From Deroplatys truncata (Eukaryota > Arthropoda > Insecta > Mantodea > Mantidae): a stretch of 64,000 nucleotides of DNA. Shown here piece by piece: positions 34,273 to 46,689 of the stretch. The notes under the pieces were generated by a model that saw nothing but the letters and a program-made list of their open reading frames with translations, made no database searches and was not told the origin of the DNA. The stretch lies in assembly GCA_030765065.1 (NCBI GenBank), contig CM060990.1, positions 278,903,341-278,967,340 of the forward strand. Direction: 5' to 3'. Position numbers and translations under genes: made by a program. Positions within the stretch are counted from its first letter, which is position 1, and the number at the start of each line of letters is the position of its first letter.

Positions 34273-34326
34273 CTTATCAGACGGCGGCATCTCTCTGTGT
34301 TTCCGTTCTCTCATTATAAATCTACT

Positions 34327-34468
34327 GACCACCGGCTTTACTTCCCTTCGGAAAGAAGTCATGGTAAAAAATTTTTACGCCTGAAAAATTCCATGGCCCT
34401 CCGCCGGGTTTGGACCTGCGACCTCGGGAACTAGAGGCTAGTATGGTAACTACTGCACCACGGAGGAC
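34327..34468 (-). mobile_element. SINE family 1, tRNA-like half, right of the palindrome
   Basis: It resumes with the duplicated GACCAC and continues the SINE body to the B-box-bearing head (ccgccgggtttggacctg, minus strand), ending near 'caccacggaggac'. Together with 27,882-28,030 it rebuilds one SINE copy. Confidence 0.9.
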
Positions 34469-34723
34469 AACAGTAAAGGGATGCTTTGGAATATTTTAGT
34501 TTAAAGGCTATTTGAGATAAATATCTTCTAACATAATGACTCGAAAATAATATGCTTTTATCCCGCATATATACTGAAAATATATTCTGAATAATTCTAA
34601 TCTCTCTCCCAAAGACTTTTTTTACTTAACTAAAGAAAGCGGAGAGCTTTTATTAATGAGATGGTGTGAAAAAATCTATGTATTTATAGTATTATTATAA
34701 ATTATTATTATTATTATTATTGT

Positions 34724-34794
<71 letters not shown>

Positions 34795-35359
34795 TTCCAT
34801 GAAATATTTTTGGTTTTGCAATACCAAACTTGATGACGCACGACAGGCAGAATGTTAAAATCAAGTAACTATACGTGTTGCTGGCATAGTAGTACGCTGA
34901 ATTACTATTAAAATCTCTAATGCAACACCACTGTCTCCTATAGCGAAAAAACTGCTTTTAAGACTATTTCTCTGTTGCCTCCTTAGGGCTTTGCAACAGA
35001 ACGGTTTTAAGAAGTCTTTTCTTACATCTTCTTTCGATGGAATGGTTGTGCACAATTCGCAACCGGTTAACATACTTTAGGCTTAGGGGAACGGGAGAGG
35101 GTGCTGACTGGTTTTGCCTACCAAACTGTCCGAGGTTTTCTGTTCATTCGGGCTATTAGACTTCATTGGCTTTGACTCCTTAATGGTAACTATATTCATA
35201 GTCAATTAACTGTGATAGTGTTAATTGTACTAGATAACCGTGGAAGGGTAATTCTGTCTATATTAATGTATTTGTACAACGCGCAATTATCCTAACAATA
35301 AATCTTTCGTTATTTAAAACCAGCCTTCTTAAAATCTGGATACTGTGTCACTAGTATTT

Positions 35360-35403
<44 letters not shown>

Positions 35404-35831
35404 TTCGCTATTTTTAAGCAACCTGTTGTTTAACTCCTGTTGTTCCTTCAGTACCTGTTTCAAGGCACATTATTTTCGCTGTTCAAAGAAAAATTGCTTG
35501 GACCCAAGTTTTTTATACCTATTTGTTAATGTTTTGTACCATGCATTATTAGCAAAGTAAAAATTACTTGCTCTAAAATTATATATATACACGTATATGT
35601 TACAGCGTGTATGATATTTGAATCTAGATCCCTAGAGTATTGAGGCAGTATTTTTTAACTCTTAAATGGTTTTAATCAAATTATATAATATAAATTCAAT
35701 AACAGCCTGCCTTAAAGCAATATATGTATGTAGCAATATATAAAAAGTGTATATTGGAGTAATTATAAATGTTTATATTATTGTACACCTGTTCAATAAT
35801 GTTATCCGAATGTATTACATAATTTAATAAT
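34469..35831. other. Intergenic with microsatellites
   Basis: It holds an ATT tract (about 34,696-34,721), a long GTA trinucleotide array (about 34,723-34,793) and a TA dinucleotide array (about 35,361-35,401). The Leu-rich frame read from the GTA array is not a gene. Nothing else is recognised. Confidence 0.7.
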
Positions 35832-36467
35832 GTAGGAGCTGTCAGAATAATAGGTTAAAAGTTGCTAACAATGAGGTAACAATGAGGTAACTTTGAGGCA
35901 ATAATGAAAAAGAATGTTTAATAATGCTACTAGTCATTATTGGAGCAATAATGTAAATTTTGAGACAGTTTATAAAATAGCCAATCAACAACCAGAAAAA
36001 GCTTTAGTAAAATAAAAGTATTCTATTGGATTAGGAATAGCCAATCAGAGACTTGAAATAGAGAAATTTACAAACGTGGTGGTAGAAATCAAGTCAGTTG
36101 CTTGTAGATAGCGCTCATAACAGGACGCCTTGGTTGTAGACAGTGTTTCTAACCGGATGCGAGATGCGTCCTCGAGAAATTAAAACGTATTTAGTGTGAG
36201 ATGAAAATAGTTTACGTGTTAAAAAGTGCAAGTAATTAATAAAAAATATCTCACAGCACTCTATATCAGTTAAGTCTTATTTAAATCGTGTCAAGCATTA
36301 ATAAAAGGAGTGAAGTAAAATTATAATCTGTGTAAGCCTACATTCTTCAGTCGCACCCCAACCTGCAAAGAGAAACATTTCTCTAACAATAATACTGACG
36401 CACCCGAGGCAAATATATATAATATTTACAGAAGCAGTTAAATTACAAAGTTAATATTTTTAAACAT
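35832..36467 (+). repeat. Possible LTR with primer-binding-site-like sequence (weak)
   Basis: The segment begins TGTAGGAG and ends ...AAACA, has TATAAAA at about 35,970 and AATAAAAG at about 36,299. It is followed directly by TTGGGGCGAAGGCGACC, which could be a tRNA primer-binding site starting TGG. No second LTR, target duplication or pol gene is visible. Confidence 0.25.
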
Positions 36468-39400
36468 TGGGGCGAAGGCGACCGGGTACCATACGTGGTT
36501 ACAACTACTTCAAGATCGGCTCCCCAACAGTTGAAATACAATACAACACCTATTTAAAATTAGCTTTCCATACGTAAAGCATAAACCTATCTTCAAAGTG
36601 GCTCCCAAAGCGTGGGGAAAATAACAGTACAACAAACCTTCCCTTTCAGTATCGAAATAAGGATATTTTCTGGTTAATTAAAGCTTTTGACGCTTATCAC
36701 TCTAACGTCTTTTAGTATGGCAATATTCATATATCGTTTTTAAAAACCAACTATTTTAGCGTTCAAATTGTGTTTTACACCTAGTTGTTAGCGTTTTTAA
36801 TATTATGATCAAAAACACTTTCCATGTATTATTAGTGTTTCGGAATAAAGTGTATTTTCTTGCAAATTCACATTAATTGAGTTTAAAACTAAATCCTGTC
36901 AATTTCTTTTAGTGTTTTAAACACCATACGAAACTTCATTTACTCCTAGCTAAAATGTATGATGGACCGATTGGAACTATTGCTGTGCGTACTCTGGAGC
37001 AAAAAGAATACAAGCTTGATGGGACAGACTGACGTCAATATCGTCAACATTTCTACACTATTATGCAATGCGTTTTTTAGGAAATCCTAGCAAAATATCA
37101 TACTCTACCCCCTAACATTTATAGCTTATTGTGGTATATGTAAATGCCAGAATAGGGTATTTAGAGTCTCCACCGCTACATTAACACGCAAATTGCACCC
37201 CGAAAACGTGTTTTCATGAAGCATATAGCACTTAAACAGATGAATATATATATATTAGCTTCAACTAAACTTATTATCAACATTTCCATAATGCCACGAT
37301 AAGGCAATTAGAACTCCGCTATTCCATTTCTTAGAAAATTATAGCCTGAAGTACTGTCACATGACTTATGTAACCGCAGCGGCAACATCAGCGGCATGTT
37401 ATATCAAAATTTTGGAGCATCTTATTAAAATACGTATATTAAGGAGTTACGAATGCTGTATGGACCAAAATAGCCACATCCAATAAGTTACAAAGTTATA
37501 ACCCCAAAACGTTTCCCACATCATTTCTTTATCCCAAACCATTCATCGGCGACAGACAACATATCGTGCATATTAAGAAGTTTTCAACCATCATTCATGT
37601 ACTACTCATGTAATAGTAAATGACCCGTCGCATCGCTAATGGTTCATCCACCAGTAAAGAAGGCAGGGTATTCTGTAGGAAATTCGGACACACATTGAGA
37701 CTTTCCATACAAAGTGGTCAGTAATAATTCTTACCCAAGCACTCATACCAATTCCTTCCTTGCGGAATGATTGAACTTTCCTGTGGAATTTGCCTGTGTC
37801 CGATAGATGGCAGAAGGGTAGAGTGTATGACATTCTCCCCTAGAAACATCGCGTCATATGCGAAGAGAATAAGGGACAAAAATACCTATCCGCCGTAGCC
37901 TGTCGGGAAAAACAGTGACAAAAGGATTACCTTAAAGGAAAATTCGCACTAAAAAATCTCCTAACACGTACGTGGTACAGACGATATCGGTTCTTATGCG
38001 TAATACTGTACTTTGGTTTATATGAGGTTTTCAGTCATTTTCATTCACCTGATTGTAGATGAAAATGAAGAATAAGCTCCACCGGTAGAAATGAATAATG
38101 AACTGTGTTAAGTGAGCAAATAAAGAGGCCTACTCAATAAACAAAATACTTCAAGACTGCGCGTAATGAAGCCACATATATGTAATACGGGTATTTTCCC
38201 CTACTTTAACCAGCGGTATCACGCCTATATTGTTCATTCTACCCTCCCCGGTTTGCTTCTAACACTTCATGCCTCCTTCCCTAGTTTTCCTTTGCAACCA
38301 CCAAGTTGCTCGAATTAGAATGATGCTGTAGGTTTTACAGCGTTTTGCACATTTCTGGATATACATAGTTCGTTTCCTTTTCAGAGATGATCCCTAAAGA
38401 TTGGCCCAATATTCCTAATCAGCCTGTATAACAATGACCTAAAGCAGACTACCTGAGATTTGAGGATGGATAAATAATTTGTGGTTAGTAAATGGATACA
38501 TCCACGCACATATAATACAACTGTTAGTATAACACTATTAATATTCAAAATAAGATTATGAGTTGCAGGTATTACAAACTTTAAGAATCCTTGCCGGGTA
38601 ACACATATTTACGATGATGTATGCAAAATTTTAATCAAATGCGTTTCATAATCACCCTTGCAGAAAAAGTTACATCGAACGTGAACACCGTAGGTCCTAG
38701 CAATTCTTTACTATACGTCGTAATTACCTTGTCTTAAAGGACACATTGTTAAATTCCGGAACTGTCAAGATAGAGTGCAACAGCTATTTCTTTCCTAAGC
38801 ATTCGGTATATAAGAGAGGTTTGAAAATTAAATTTTCACAGAAATAACAAAAACCAGAATAAACTGCAATAAACAAGATCTGAAGGCACTGCGCGCAAAT
38901 CTCTTCCCAAACATCTATAACCTCAGCATAAATATGTCAAAAGGAGACATAAAATTACATAAGATAGAATCAGCAAACCTAATTACTTGTGACATATCGT
39001 AGCCATGTGACGTAATATATTTTGAGAATTCATAGCAAGAGCTACGGTGGGAAGGGGAGGGTACACTTTGTCCTACAAAACCTTAGGTACAATGCACAAA
39101 ATACGCTCTTCAAAGCCCGGTAGTAAGTACTTCACTAAAAATAATTTATCTTTTTTCCCTTCGCCAGTTGCCCTACATTCTTCGTTTAGTTCCTAGCTGA
39201 GAGCTGACTGCAAGAATTGAATTTCTCACTCCAAATAACTATCGGTTGGCTGACACTGATTTAGATCATAAGCACAGAACACTTCGTTGCCACACAAAAA
39301 AGTCATCAACTCCTAACCGGGCGCTCACTTTTACCTGTTAGGTCCGCAATAAATCATACAGGTGAATAGATCTATCAAAACGACACAAAGCCCGGAGGTC

Positions 39401-39558
39401 GAACCCCATACCCTTACATATAGACCAAGAACAAATCGGTGAGAGATGTCACGTACTGTTGTTACAAATAAGACAGTACACAGGTCAGAAGGTATTTTTA
39501 AACCAATGTTAATCAACTCGCACTCTTTGTGCATGAGTACTCTTCGTTGCACGTGTGT
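36468..39558. other. Intergenic, no supported gene
   Basis: This is AT-rich DNA. Open frames around 37.6 and 39.3-39.7 kb show no recognisable motif. No tRNA, rRNA or transposon homology is seen. Confidence 0.4.
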
Positions 39559-40984
39559 AGTACGTGTGAATGGAATAAAGATGACAACTCCAGAAAACAA
39601 AGGGATACCGACAACTGATAAGATGTAATGTGATATCCTTTGTTCTGTGCCGCCAACTCGGCTCCACTCCATTGTGCGCTGACCGCGAAAAGCCGTCAAA
39701 CACGCCCCCAACTTGTGCGCAACTATCATGCATTGCGGTAGAGTATTAGAAAAAAGGGTTATTTTCCTTTTGTAGCCTTACCCGAGAAGCCGCCGACCAC
39801 GCCCCCTCTTTTTGCGCTACTAGTATGCAGCGCGGTAGAGGTGTAGAACAATAGGCTGTTGTACTTTTGTGGCCTGAATTAATGCCGCCCGGGAGAGGAG
39901 AACAATGGGCTATTGTGCTCGTCGCTAATGGAGCTGGATCCTTGTGTGCTACTGATGCCGGGAGACAAAATCGTCGAACAATGCAGTATTGTTTTCGTCG
40001 CGTGCCGCCACCTCTGCAAATTGATGTACGAGATAATTGTGTCAGTCAATCAGGTAATGTTCGTCCATGCATAACATTGTCTAACATTTTTGAAAAAAGA
40101 AACAAGGTTTATACTGCTAATGTCCTGGTATCGTGCCTCTAAAGAGGAAGACGCAAACACTCGATCGAGTTGTCCCCGCCGCATGTATTTTGATTGATTA
40201 ATGTAAATAAGTGTATATGAATTTACTCGCCCACCTGGTTGCCATCGTTAGTGTGTGTGTGTGTGTTAAGGTGATTATTACGCGTGTACAATTATTACGA
40301 CTAATAAAACTTGTTTAATTCTACTTTTGAGGGAAACTTTTTGGGGGGTTTATAAGAACATTACATCACTTAGACGAATCCATGACTGAAAGGACAGAGT
40401 TGGCGTAAATGGCTAACACGAGACGTTAACGAGTGATTCTTTCACTGAAAACACGAGCGCGCGAGGTCCATCTCGTGTACGGTGCTCCGCTCGACTAACG
40501 ATCTCTGATCTACAGGCATGGGCTGCCTCGTATTCCCTCCCAAACACCCCTTCCCTCTCCATGCCACTCACGGTCTCAGGGGCGCTCTCTAAGTGACAGC
40601 AACGAAGCTACGGTCTTCCGGCCTGGGAGGAAGGAGCCGGAACTTCGCCATATTGGGTTTAACAAGCGGGTGGCTGCCATGTTTTGTTCCCGGGAAATAG
40701 CTAGCATAAATGATTTGAAGGGTGATAAGGAACTTCGTGCTTCAAGATATTTTTCTAAGCTTTGTTTACACGTAGAGCTGGCTCTGAAAAATAAATAAGT
40801 GTTAACATTATAGTCATATATTACATAGTTTATTTATAAATAAATAATGAACTAAATAAATAACGGAATATTGTGAGTGCCCTAAACAAATCAACTCCCT
40901 TGTTACTCTTGTAATTAACGCTAGTTAAAGAACGCTCATACATAAAGCTCAATAGAAATATATACTGACAGTCGAGGTAAAATA

Positions 40985-42080
40985 CAGGGCAGGGACTTTA
41001 AAACAAATGTTGCCGATAAAGCACTCCACCCGCAGCGCAAACACATGCATAGGCATGGACCTTAAAACAGACGTTGTCGATAAAGTACCACACTGCCAGC
41101 GCAAGCATACACGTAGACAGGGACTTTAAAACAGGCGTTGTCGATAAAACACTCCATTCGCAGCACAATCACGCGCATAGGCATGGAATTTAAAACTGAC
41201 TTTGGCGATAAAGAACTCCACCCGCATAGGCATAGGCTTAAAAACAGACGTTGTAAAAAAACCAATCCACCCACAGCGCTATCACGGGCATAAGCATGGA
41301 CTTTAAAACAAACGTTGACGATAAACTACTCCACGCACATAGGCATTGACTTTAAAACAGACGTTGGCGATAAAGCACTCCGCACGTATAGGCATGGACT
41401 TTAAAACATACATTGTCGATAAAGTACCACACTGCCAGCGCAAGCATACGCGTAGGCAGGGACCTTGATACAGTCATTGCCGGTAAAAAACGCATCCATC
41501 ACGCAAACACACACACACACACTATCTCTCTCTCCGTTGCAGGTAGGAACTTTAACACAAACGTTGGCGATAAAGCACTCCACCCGCCGCGAAATCACGC
41601 GCATAGGCAGGCACTTTAAAACCGACGTTGTCGATAAAGTGCCACACTGCCAGCACAAGCACACGCGTAGGCAGGACTTTAAAACTGTCATTGCCGGTAA
41701 AAAACCTCATCCATCACGCAAGCAGTCTCTCTCTCCTTTGCAGGTAGGAACTTAAAAACAGATGTTGGCGATAAAGCACTCACCCCGCAGTGTAATCACG
41801 CACATAGGCATGGACTTTAAAACAGACGTTGTCGATTAAGTACCACACTGCCAGCCCAAGCACACGCGTAGGCAGGGACGTTAAAACAGTCATTGTCGGT
41901 AAAAACGCTTTCAAGACGGAAGCGCACTCTCTCTCTTTCTCTTTTGCAGGTAGGAACTTTAAAACAGACACTTTCGATAAAGAAACGCACTGCCAGCGCA
42001 AGCACACGCGTGGGCAGGGACTTTAAAACAGTCATGTCCATAAAACAAAACGCATACATTACGCAAACACACTCTCTCAC
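40985..42080. repeat. Tandem array in left arm (units around TTTAAAACAGACGTTGTCG)
   Basis: More than ten degenerate units read 'aggcatggactttaaaac' - 'agacgttgtcgataaag' - 'taccacactgccagcgcaag' - 'cacacgcg'. Some are expanded by a CT-rich tract (ctctctctcc). Open frames inside it are by-products of the periodicity. A remnant of one unit lies at about 1,000-1,090 in element A and the mirrored array at 53.89-55.24 kb. Confidence 0.85.
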
Positions 42081-42498
42081 ACTCTACATTACGCCAACGA
42101 TTTATATAGCGGTTTACACACCCCTTGCAAAAATATGTTGTACACCCTTCAAGACGGTAAACCATGGTACTGCATGGTCTTTCCACCACACTCTGGCCTT
42201 AATGGGTGGGATTCCTAAGGTGAGCTAACATCTAAAGGCAGGTGTTTCAAATTTAACACTTGAATGGGTTTTAGCAATAGGTACATGTTTCCAAAAGAAT
42301 TGCCCTGACTTATACACACAAATGGATTTCCCCTAAGACGCAGGGAATTACATCGAGAGAAACAACGATAATTTCTTTTCATTACCAGGGCTAGAATTAT
42401 ATAATCTTCAAGAAAGCTTATTTGTTTATTGCATTTAAACAGACTGGTGTTTCAGCAACCATGTCTAAAAATTATTTGATCCAGCATCATTCGAATGT

Positions 42499-42499
42499 A

Positions 42500-42562
<63 letters not shown>
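42499..42562. repeat. AAT microsatellite at SINE-like tail, left arm
   Basis: About 21 AAT units lie next to the tRNA-like repeat starting near 42,570. The right arm has only a short ATT tract at the corresponding place (about 53,440). Confidence 0.85.
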
Positions 42563-42564
<2 letters not shown>

Positions 42565-42790
42565 CAGACATCTCTGAGAGATAGCGTGTCTATTCACATT
42601 CAAGCGGTCCCGAGTTCGAATCTCGGTTAGGTGTATTACCGTGCAATGGCAAGCCCTCCCATTAACGATCTTTGTAAGCGTAGGTGTAATATATTTCCTA
42701 CCGGGCATGATGTATAGATCCTGTATAACGCTGTACTTGCACATACGTTACTTTCGTAATTATTATGAATATTATTATCATCTATTTTTT
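42565..42790 (+). repeat. SINE-like repeat family 2 (copy 2)
   Basis: It has the B-box-like GAGTTCGAATCTCGG, body 'cccattaacgatctttgtaa' and 'tttcctaccgggcatgatgt', and an ATT-rich end. The mirror copy is near 53,215-53,440. Confidence 0.6.
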
Positions 42791-43664
42791 TATTCCCGTA
42801 ACAAAAATGAAAAGACGAGTATAACAAATCCGTGATTGTTTAGACATGCAGCCTCTAAAGCGGTATTGAATACCAGAGGGAAATCGAATTCTGAACCCAA
42901 ACTAAACAACTACATGGACTTTCAAAACATTCATTCCTGTCTTAGTAAATATATAACATAGGGCGAGAACTTTTAAACAGCCCTACCTTCGAAAGATATT
43001 TTGAATATTCCAGCAGAGAGATCGAACCATTAAGACTTCATATATAAATTTGACATTTGTTCAAAATCTTTTTCTAAAGACCCGTCACCAGTGGTCTTTG
43101 AGAAATTCGACAATGAGTTATAAAGTTGTACACCCCTTGCAAAAATATGTTGTATATCCCTGTAAAGGGTAATCCACGTATCGGGAAATTCCCGGTAGCA
43201 GGATATTATCCTACAGGCATTAAAGGACAATGGCAAATCCTTCTATTAAGCGTCTTTATAAGCGCAGGTGTATGTTGTGTTATTAAAATGATTTCTCATT
43301 CGCCTGAAAAGACCGTACTTATCGGAAACCCCTGCTCTTATAGATGATGGAGTAAGTCTTAGCTTGTTTAGCCGCATTTTATTTATAATTCCACAAATAC
43401 AAGAATTATTTGCATGATACCGATAATAAACTGATGTTTTATGGAATGTTAAACAAAGAAATATGATTTGGATAGGGTCATAAGAAGAGTATGGTATTTG
43501 GAATTAAAATGGGACAAGGAATTCAGCTTAAGCATTCGAGTGGATCACCACAGATATTTTTCTTTATGTGTCTTTGTACAGTCTGCTTTATAGATGAATG
43601 AAATACTTGATGAATGATAGGCATATTTAACAAGGGCAAACGGGTTTAAAGTCTGCTTAGTTAA

Positions 43665-43975
43665 AAACTACTTCGTGGTAACGTGCGAGGTTTGAATTCG
43701 AGAGGTAACCGGTTCGATTCCCGGTGATCACCCTTACTGTCTTTAGGACCTGTATGACTTTAGGACCTACATGGAGGTCTACGAATACAAAGATACAAGG
43801 CAAGCCCTCCCTTTAACGGACTTTATAAGCGCGGGTGTAACCATTTCCTAGCGGGCATGGTGTATAGATCCTGTATAACACTCTACTTATCAGTCGTAAC
43901 TTTCGCAATTATTATTATTATTAGTATTAGTATTAGTATTAGTATTCTTATTGTTATTTTTATCGTCAAGAAAGC
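43665..43975 (+). repeat. SINE-like repeat family 2 (copy 3)
   Basis: The tRNA-like head has GGTTCGATTCCCGG (about 43,711), then 'ggcaagccctccctttaacg', 'cctagcgggcatggtgtat', and a (TTA/GTA)n tail to about 43,955. The mirror copy is 51,990-52,315. Confidence 0.65.
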
Positions 43976-44494
43976 TTATTTGTTTATTTCATTTAATCAA
44001 ACTGATATTTCAGTCTCCATACCTAAAAAATTACATGATTCCTACACCGTACCAGGAGAATTATATCAACAGAAAGAATACTTTCTTTTTACGTTATTTT
44101 CACTCTAAAATTATTATTAAATAATACGTATGAGGTTGGAGTTCCCGGTGATGGCATAAGCGTCACCACTCACATTTATATCATGATAGAATAATACCTT
44201 TGATGCGTCAAATATAATACTGGAGCGAATATTTTGGTAATAATAAACATTGAATTTTAGCAATAATGTAAAAACTAATATATACTTTCTTATTTTCTAG
44301 TGCACATGCACAACGATTTTCTCTTACAGAGCTGTGCGTTATGTAGGAATTCCCACGTAAAATGTTTAAACGCGTTTTATGAAATACCCCCTGCTCGAGG
44401 CTAGGTCCCCCACATGCTCGATGGGTTGGAGTAGCCAATCAAAAAAATGGATGTATTATATAACGTGATGCCTCTCGCCGGCAGCTTTATAGGG

Positions 44495-44609
44495 AAAAAT
44501 GATATAAAAGAGACAGCTTCTCCGGTAACTTTCACTCTGCCTTGTGAGAACACATCGATCTAAGTACTCTTCAGACTTTACATCGCTCTGTGAAATTTCA
44601 TCAAATATC
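44495..44609 (+). promoter_or_regulatory. TATA promoter of the left-arm small gene
   Basis: TATA box 'gatataaaaga' at 44,501 is followed about 30 bp on by 'tttcactctg' (initiator-like), then a 5' UTR with 'tactcttcagactttacatc' before the ATG at 44,610. It is the same module as at 2,590-2,754. Confidence 0.65.
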
Positions 44610-45680
44610 ATGTCTGGTAAGTTTTAAAAGTATCTTATTTACTTTAAAAGTTAAATTATGACTTACTACATTTAACCTATAACTGCGCTCTTGTTTCCAA
44701 TTTCGGACATTTATATGCAAATAGTCGTGCATTCCACAGTTAATAGCTGGCCGGATGAATTCATTTGCTCCAATGCAAACAGCTTAGTTAAGTATTCATT
44801 TTAGGCAAGTTTATTCTACATTTAATAGATAACTGAGCGAATTAGTTTCTCAAAAAATGTGAAGAGCTTAGTTAAGGATTCATTTTTTAAGCAAACTTAT
44901 TATTCCATGTGTTTAAATACGGGATTTCACCGAGTGAATTATATCCCTTTCTGGAGGACATACAATTATTTGGATACCTTCTTAACGTTTTTGCTTTAAA
45001 ATATTTAAAAAAAAGTCTGTTGAGCGAATCATTCGCTCTAACAAAGTAAATGCTTATATTATATTAAAACATTAAACTCTAAATATACAGTACTTAATTA
45101 GCTTCATTGTTGAATCACATCCTCCATTATATGTACACATATTATCGTTTTTATTATTTTAGTATATTATACAGAAAAAATAATGATTTTGTGACTGAAA
45201 TAAATGAATTTGTTTAATGAATACATTCTCTAATAAAGAAACTGTTTTTTCTGTCCCTAGTGCAGAAAGTTTGGCATCTCAGCTTAAGACATTGGCTAGG
45301 CATAGCATTTTCCCGGCTCTTCAAAGATTACAAGATCTTCAGCCAGAAGAGCCTTATAATATAAAACTCATAAGAAAAATTGATACGATATACAGTGCTA
45401 GAGTGTTTGCGGTCTTAGGTGAATGATGATGATGATGATGAGATGCCGTTTAAGGGTGAGATTAGGTGAAAAGGAGGTTTTTCTTCCAAAAGGATGTTCA
45501 GCCCTAACAAGCCAAACGTTGCAGGAAATGCCAGGGAAGTTCCAAATGGTATATCATGGATTAGTACTAACTGGCAAGTACAAGACATTCAAATTGTGTT
45601 TTCTTCCTGTTAAGGTTTGTAGCAATAATTCAGCTAAACGTTCAATGTTTCATATAGACTTACAACCGTTGAGCTTATAA
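44610..45680 (+). pseudogene. Small spliced 'VFLPKG' family gene, left arm
   Basis: Exon 1 (44,610-44,616) ends in GTAAGT. Exon 2 starts after an AG at 45,264-45,265 and continues in frame: SLASQLKTLARHSIFPAL, LQPEEPYNIKLIRKIDT, SARV. A stop and an ATG/GAT microsatellite (45,421-45,441) interrupt it. The protein continues as RVRLGEKEVFLPKGCSAL, QEMPGKFQMVYHGL and GKYKTFKLCF. It resembles a small (about 120-130 residue) family seen often in arthropod repeat elements, with a KR(V/I).V.L...VFLPKR core that could be an OB-like nucleic-acid-binding fold. Family recall is from memory and the fold is inference. Confidence 0.6.
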
Positions 45681-46689
45681 ATCTACGCTTCACTAGGATA
45701 AGATTTGCCTAAAGTATGCATCACTGTATTAAAACAAATATGTGTAAATGACGTCTAGGTTGTAGTCCGAGTGAGGTCATGCAGAAAGAAGTTTAATAGT
45801 TCCTTAAATGATTCTTTACCTCAAAGAATATACTGACAACAAGCTGCAAATAATTTGCAGTAGAATACCATTTGTGTAAAGTATGCATCACTGTATTAAA
45901 ACAAATGTGTGTAACTAACGTCTAGGTTGTAGTCTGGGTGACGTCATGCAGAAAGAAGTTTAATAACCCTTTCAATGATTCCTTTACCTCAAAGCATATA
46001 CCTACTACAAGCTTAAAATATTGTGAATGTGTGTTACAGGAATGCAAGGATGAAGGTAAATGAAGAGGAAGAACGTGTTAGCGTAAAACAACATACACAG
46101 AAATGTAATAGGAACATGCTCAACAACTCCCAATGATCTTTTTCAATGAAGAATTGCAGTACCGTGTAGCGTGGAACCTGCAAGCAAAATCATTTGCGTG
46201 TGTAGAATATAGCAATTATATAAATTATGTACTCATTATTATTGTTTTACTTGCCAATACCATTCATTTCATAAATAATTTCATAAATGTTTAAAGGATA
46301 TGCAATATCTTAGAACATTGATGCTACATGAAATCTAAACAAATTCTTGAAATATTTCTGAAAGACGCTTGAATAAATGGGAATCTAAAAGTCAGAGCCG
46401 CCTAATATTTGATTGTGTGATATGAGGTGTATAATAAGATTAATAAAGAATGAAAGCTATGTAAGATAAAGAAAATTTATTTTCTATATACATTATCCTA
46501 TTACATTCCTTCTCAAAAACCATATATATTCCCTAAAGACAATGACGATAGTCTAGACCTTCTAAACACTCATTTATATTATCGTATACATCAAAGAGAA
46601 AAAAACCTGCATTATCTGTAAAAAAATTAAACATCACAACAATGTCTGGATGATGTATTTTATAAGTATAAGTTCTTGATATTTCAAAG
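45681..46689. other. 3' region of the left-arm small gene, duplicated segment
   Basis: There is no further gene. A segment of about 130 bp is tandemly repeated: 'agtatgcatcactgtattaa' with 'tgacgtctaggttgtagtc' recurs near 45,715 and 45,880, each followed by 'cagaaagaagtttaat'. The mirrored region around 50.0-50.3 kb has the same duplication. Confidence 0.55.

Larger units (their letters stand above)
28031..34326. mobile_element. 6.3-kb giant palindromic element with 6-bp target duplication
   Basis: Two near-identical inverted arms (28,031-31,052 and 31,289-34,326) flank a spacer of about 236 bp. The ends are AGTAGATTTATAATGAGAG and its exact complement. The flanks carry the direct repeat GACCAC (28,025-28,030 and 34,327-34,332), and the target is a SINE. 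A 6-bp duplication and 5'-AG ends are the hallmarks of Polinton integration. The outer part of each arm is homologous to the outer part of the 17-kb palindrome: shared 'tgattgattaatgtaa', 'ttaattctacttttgaggga' and 'ctgaaaggacagagttg' blocks in the same order. It encodes no recognisable protein, so it is a non-autonomous derivative. Confidence 0.88.

Noticed and set aside
28031-34326. The palindrome as an assembly or cloning artefact
   Set aside because: Arms differ at scattered positions, a unique spacer separates them and a target duplication inside a known repeat marks both ends. A misassembled mirror would not produce these.
34676-34864. Poly-leucine frame
   Set aside because: It is only the translation of the GTA/TAG and ATT microsatellite.
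39552-39558. Target duplication for the 17-kb element (cgtgtg left, cgtgta right)
   Set aside because: Five of six bases match and only with a one-base offset at the left end, so the boundary is not secure.
41401-42228. Several Cys-rich overlapping frames of 60-110 residues in the arm arrays (also 53.9-55.1 kb)
   Set aside because: They arise from tandem repeat periodicity, occur on both strands and lack consistent starts.
42565-42640. Functional tRNA genes at the B-box-like segments (also 1.85, 43.7, 52.27 and 53.37 kb)
   Set aside because: No complete cloverleaf with acceptor stem is evident, and the segments are followed by a shared SINE-like body and ATT tail.
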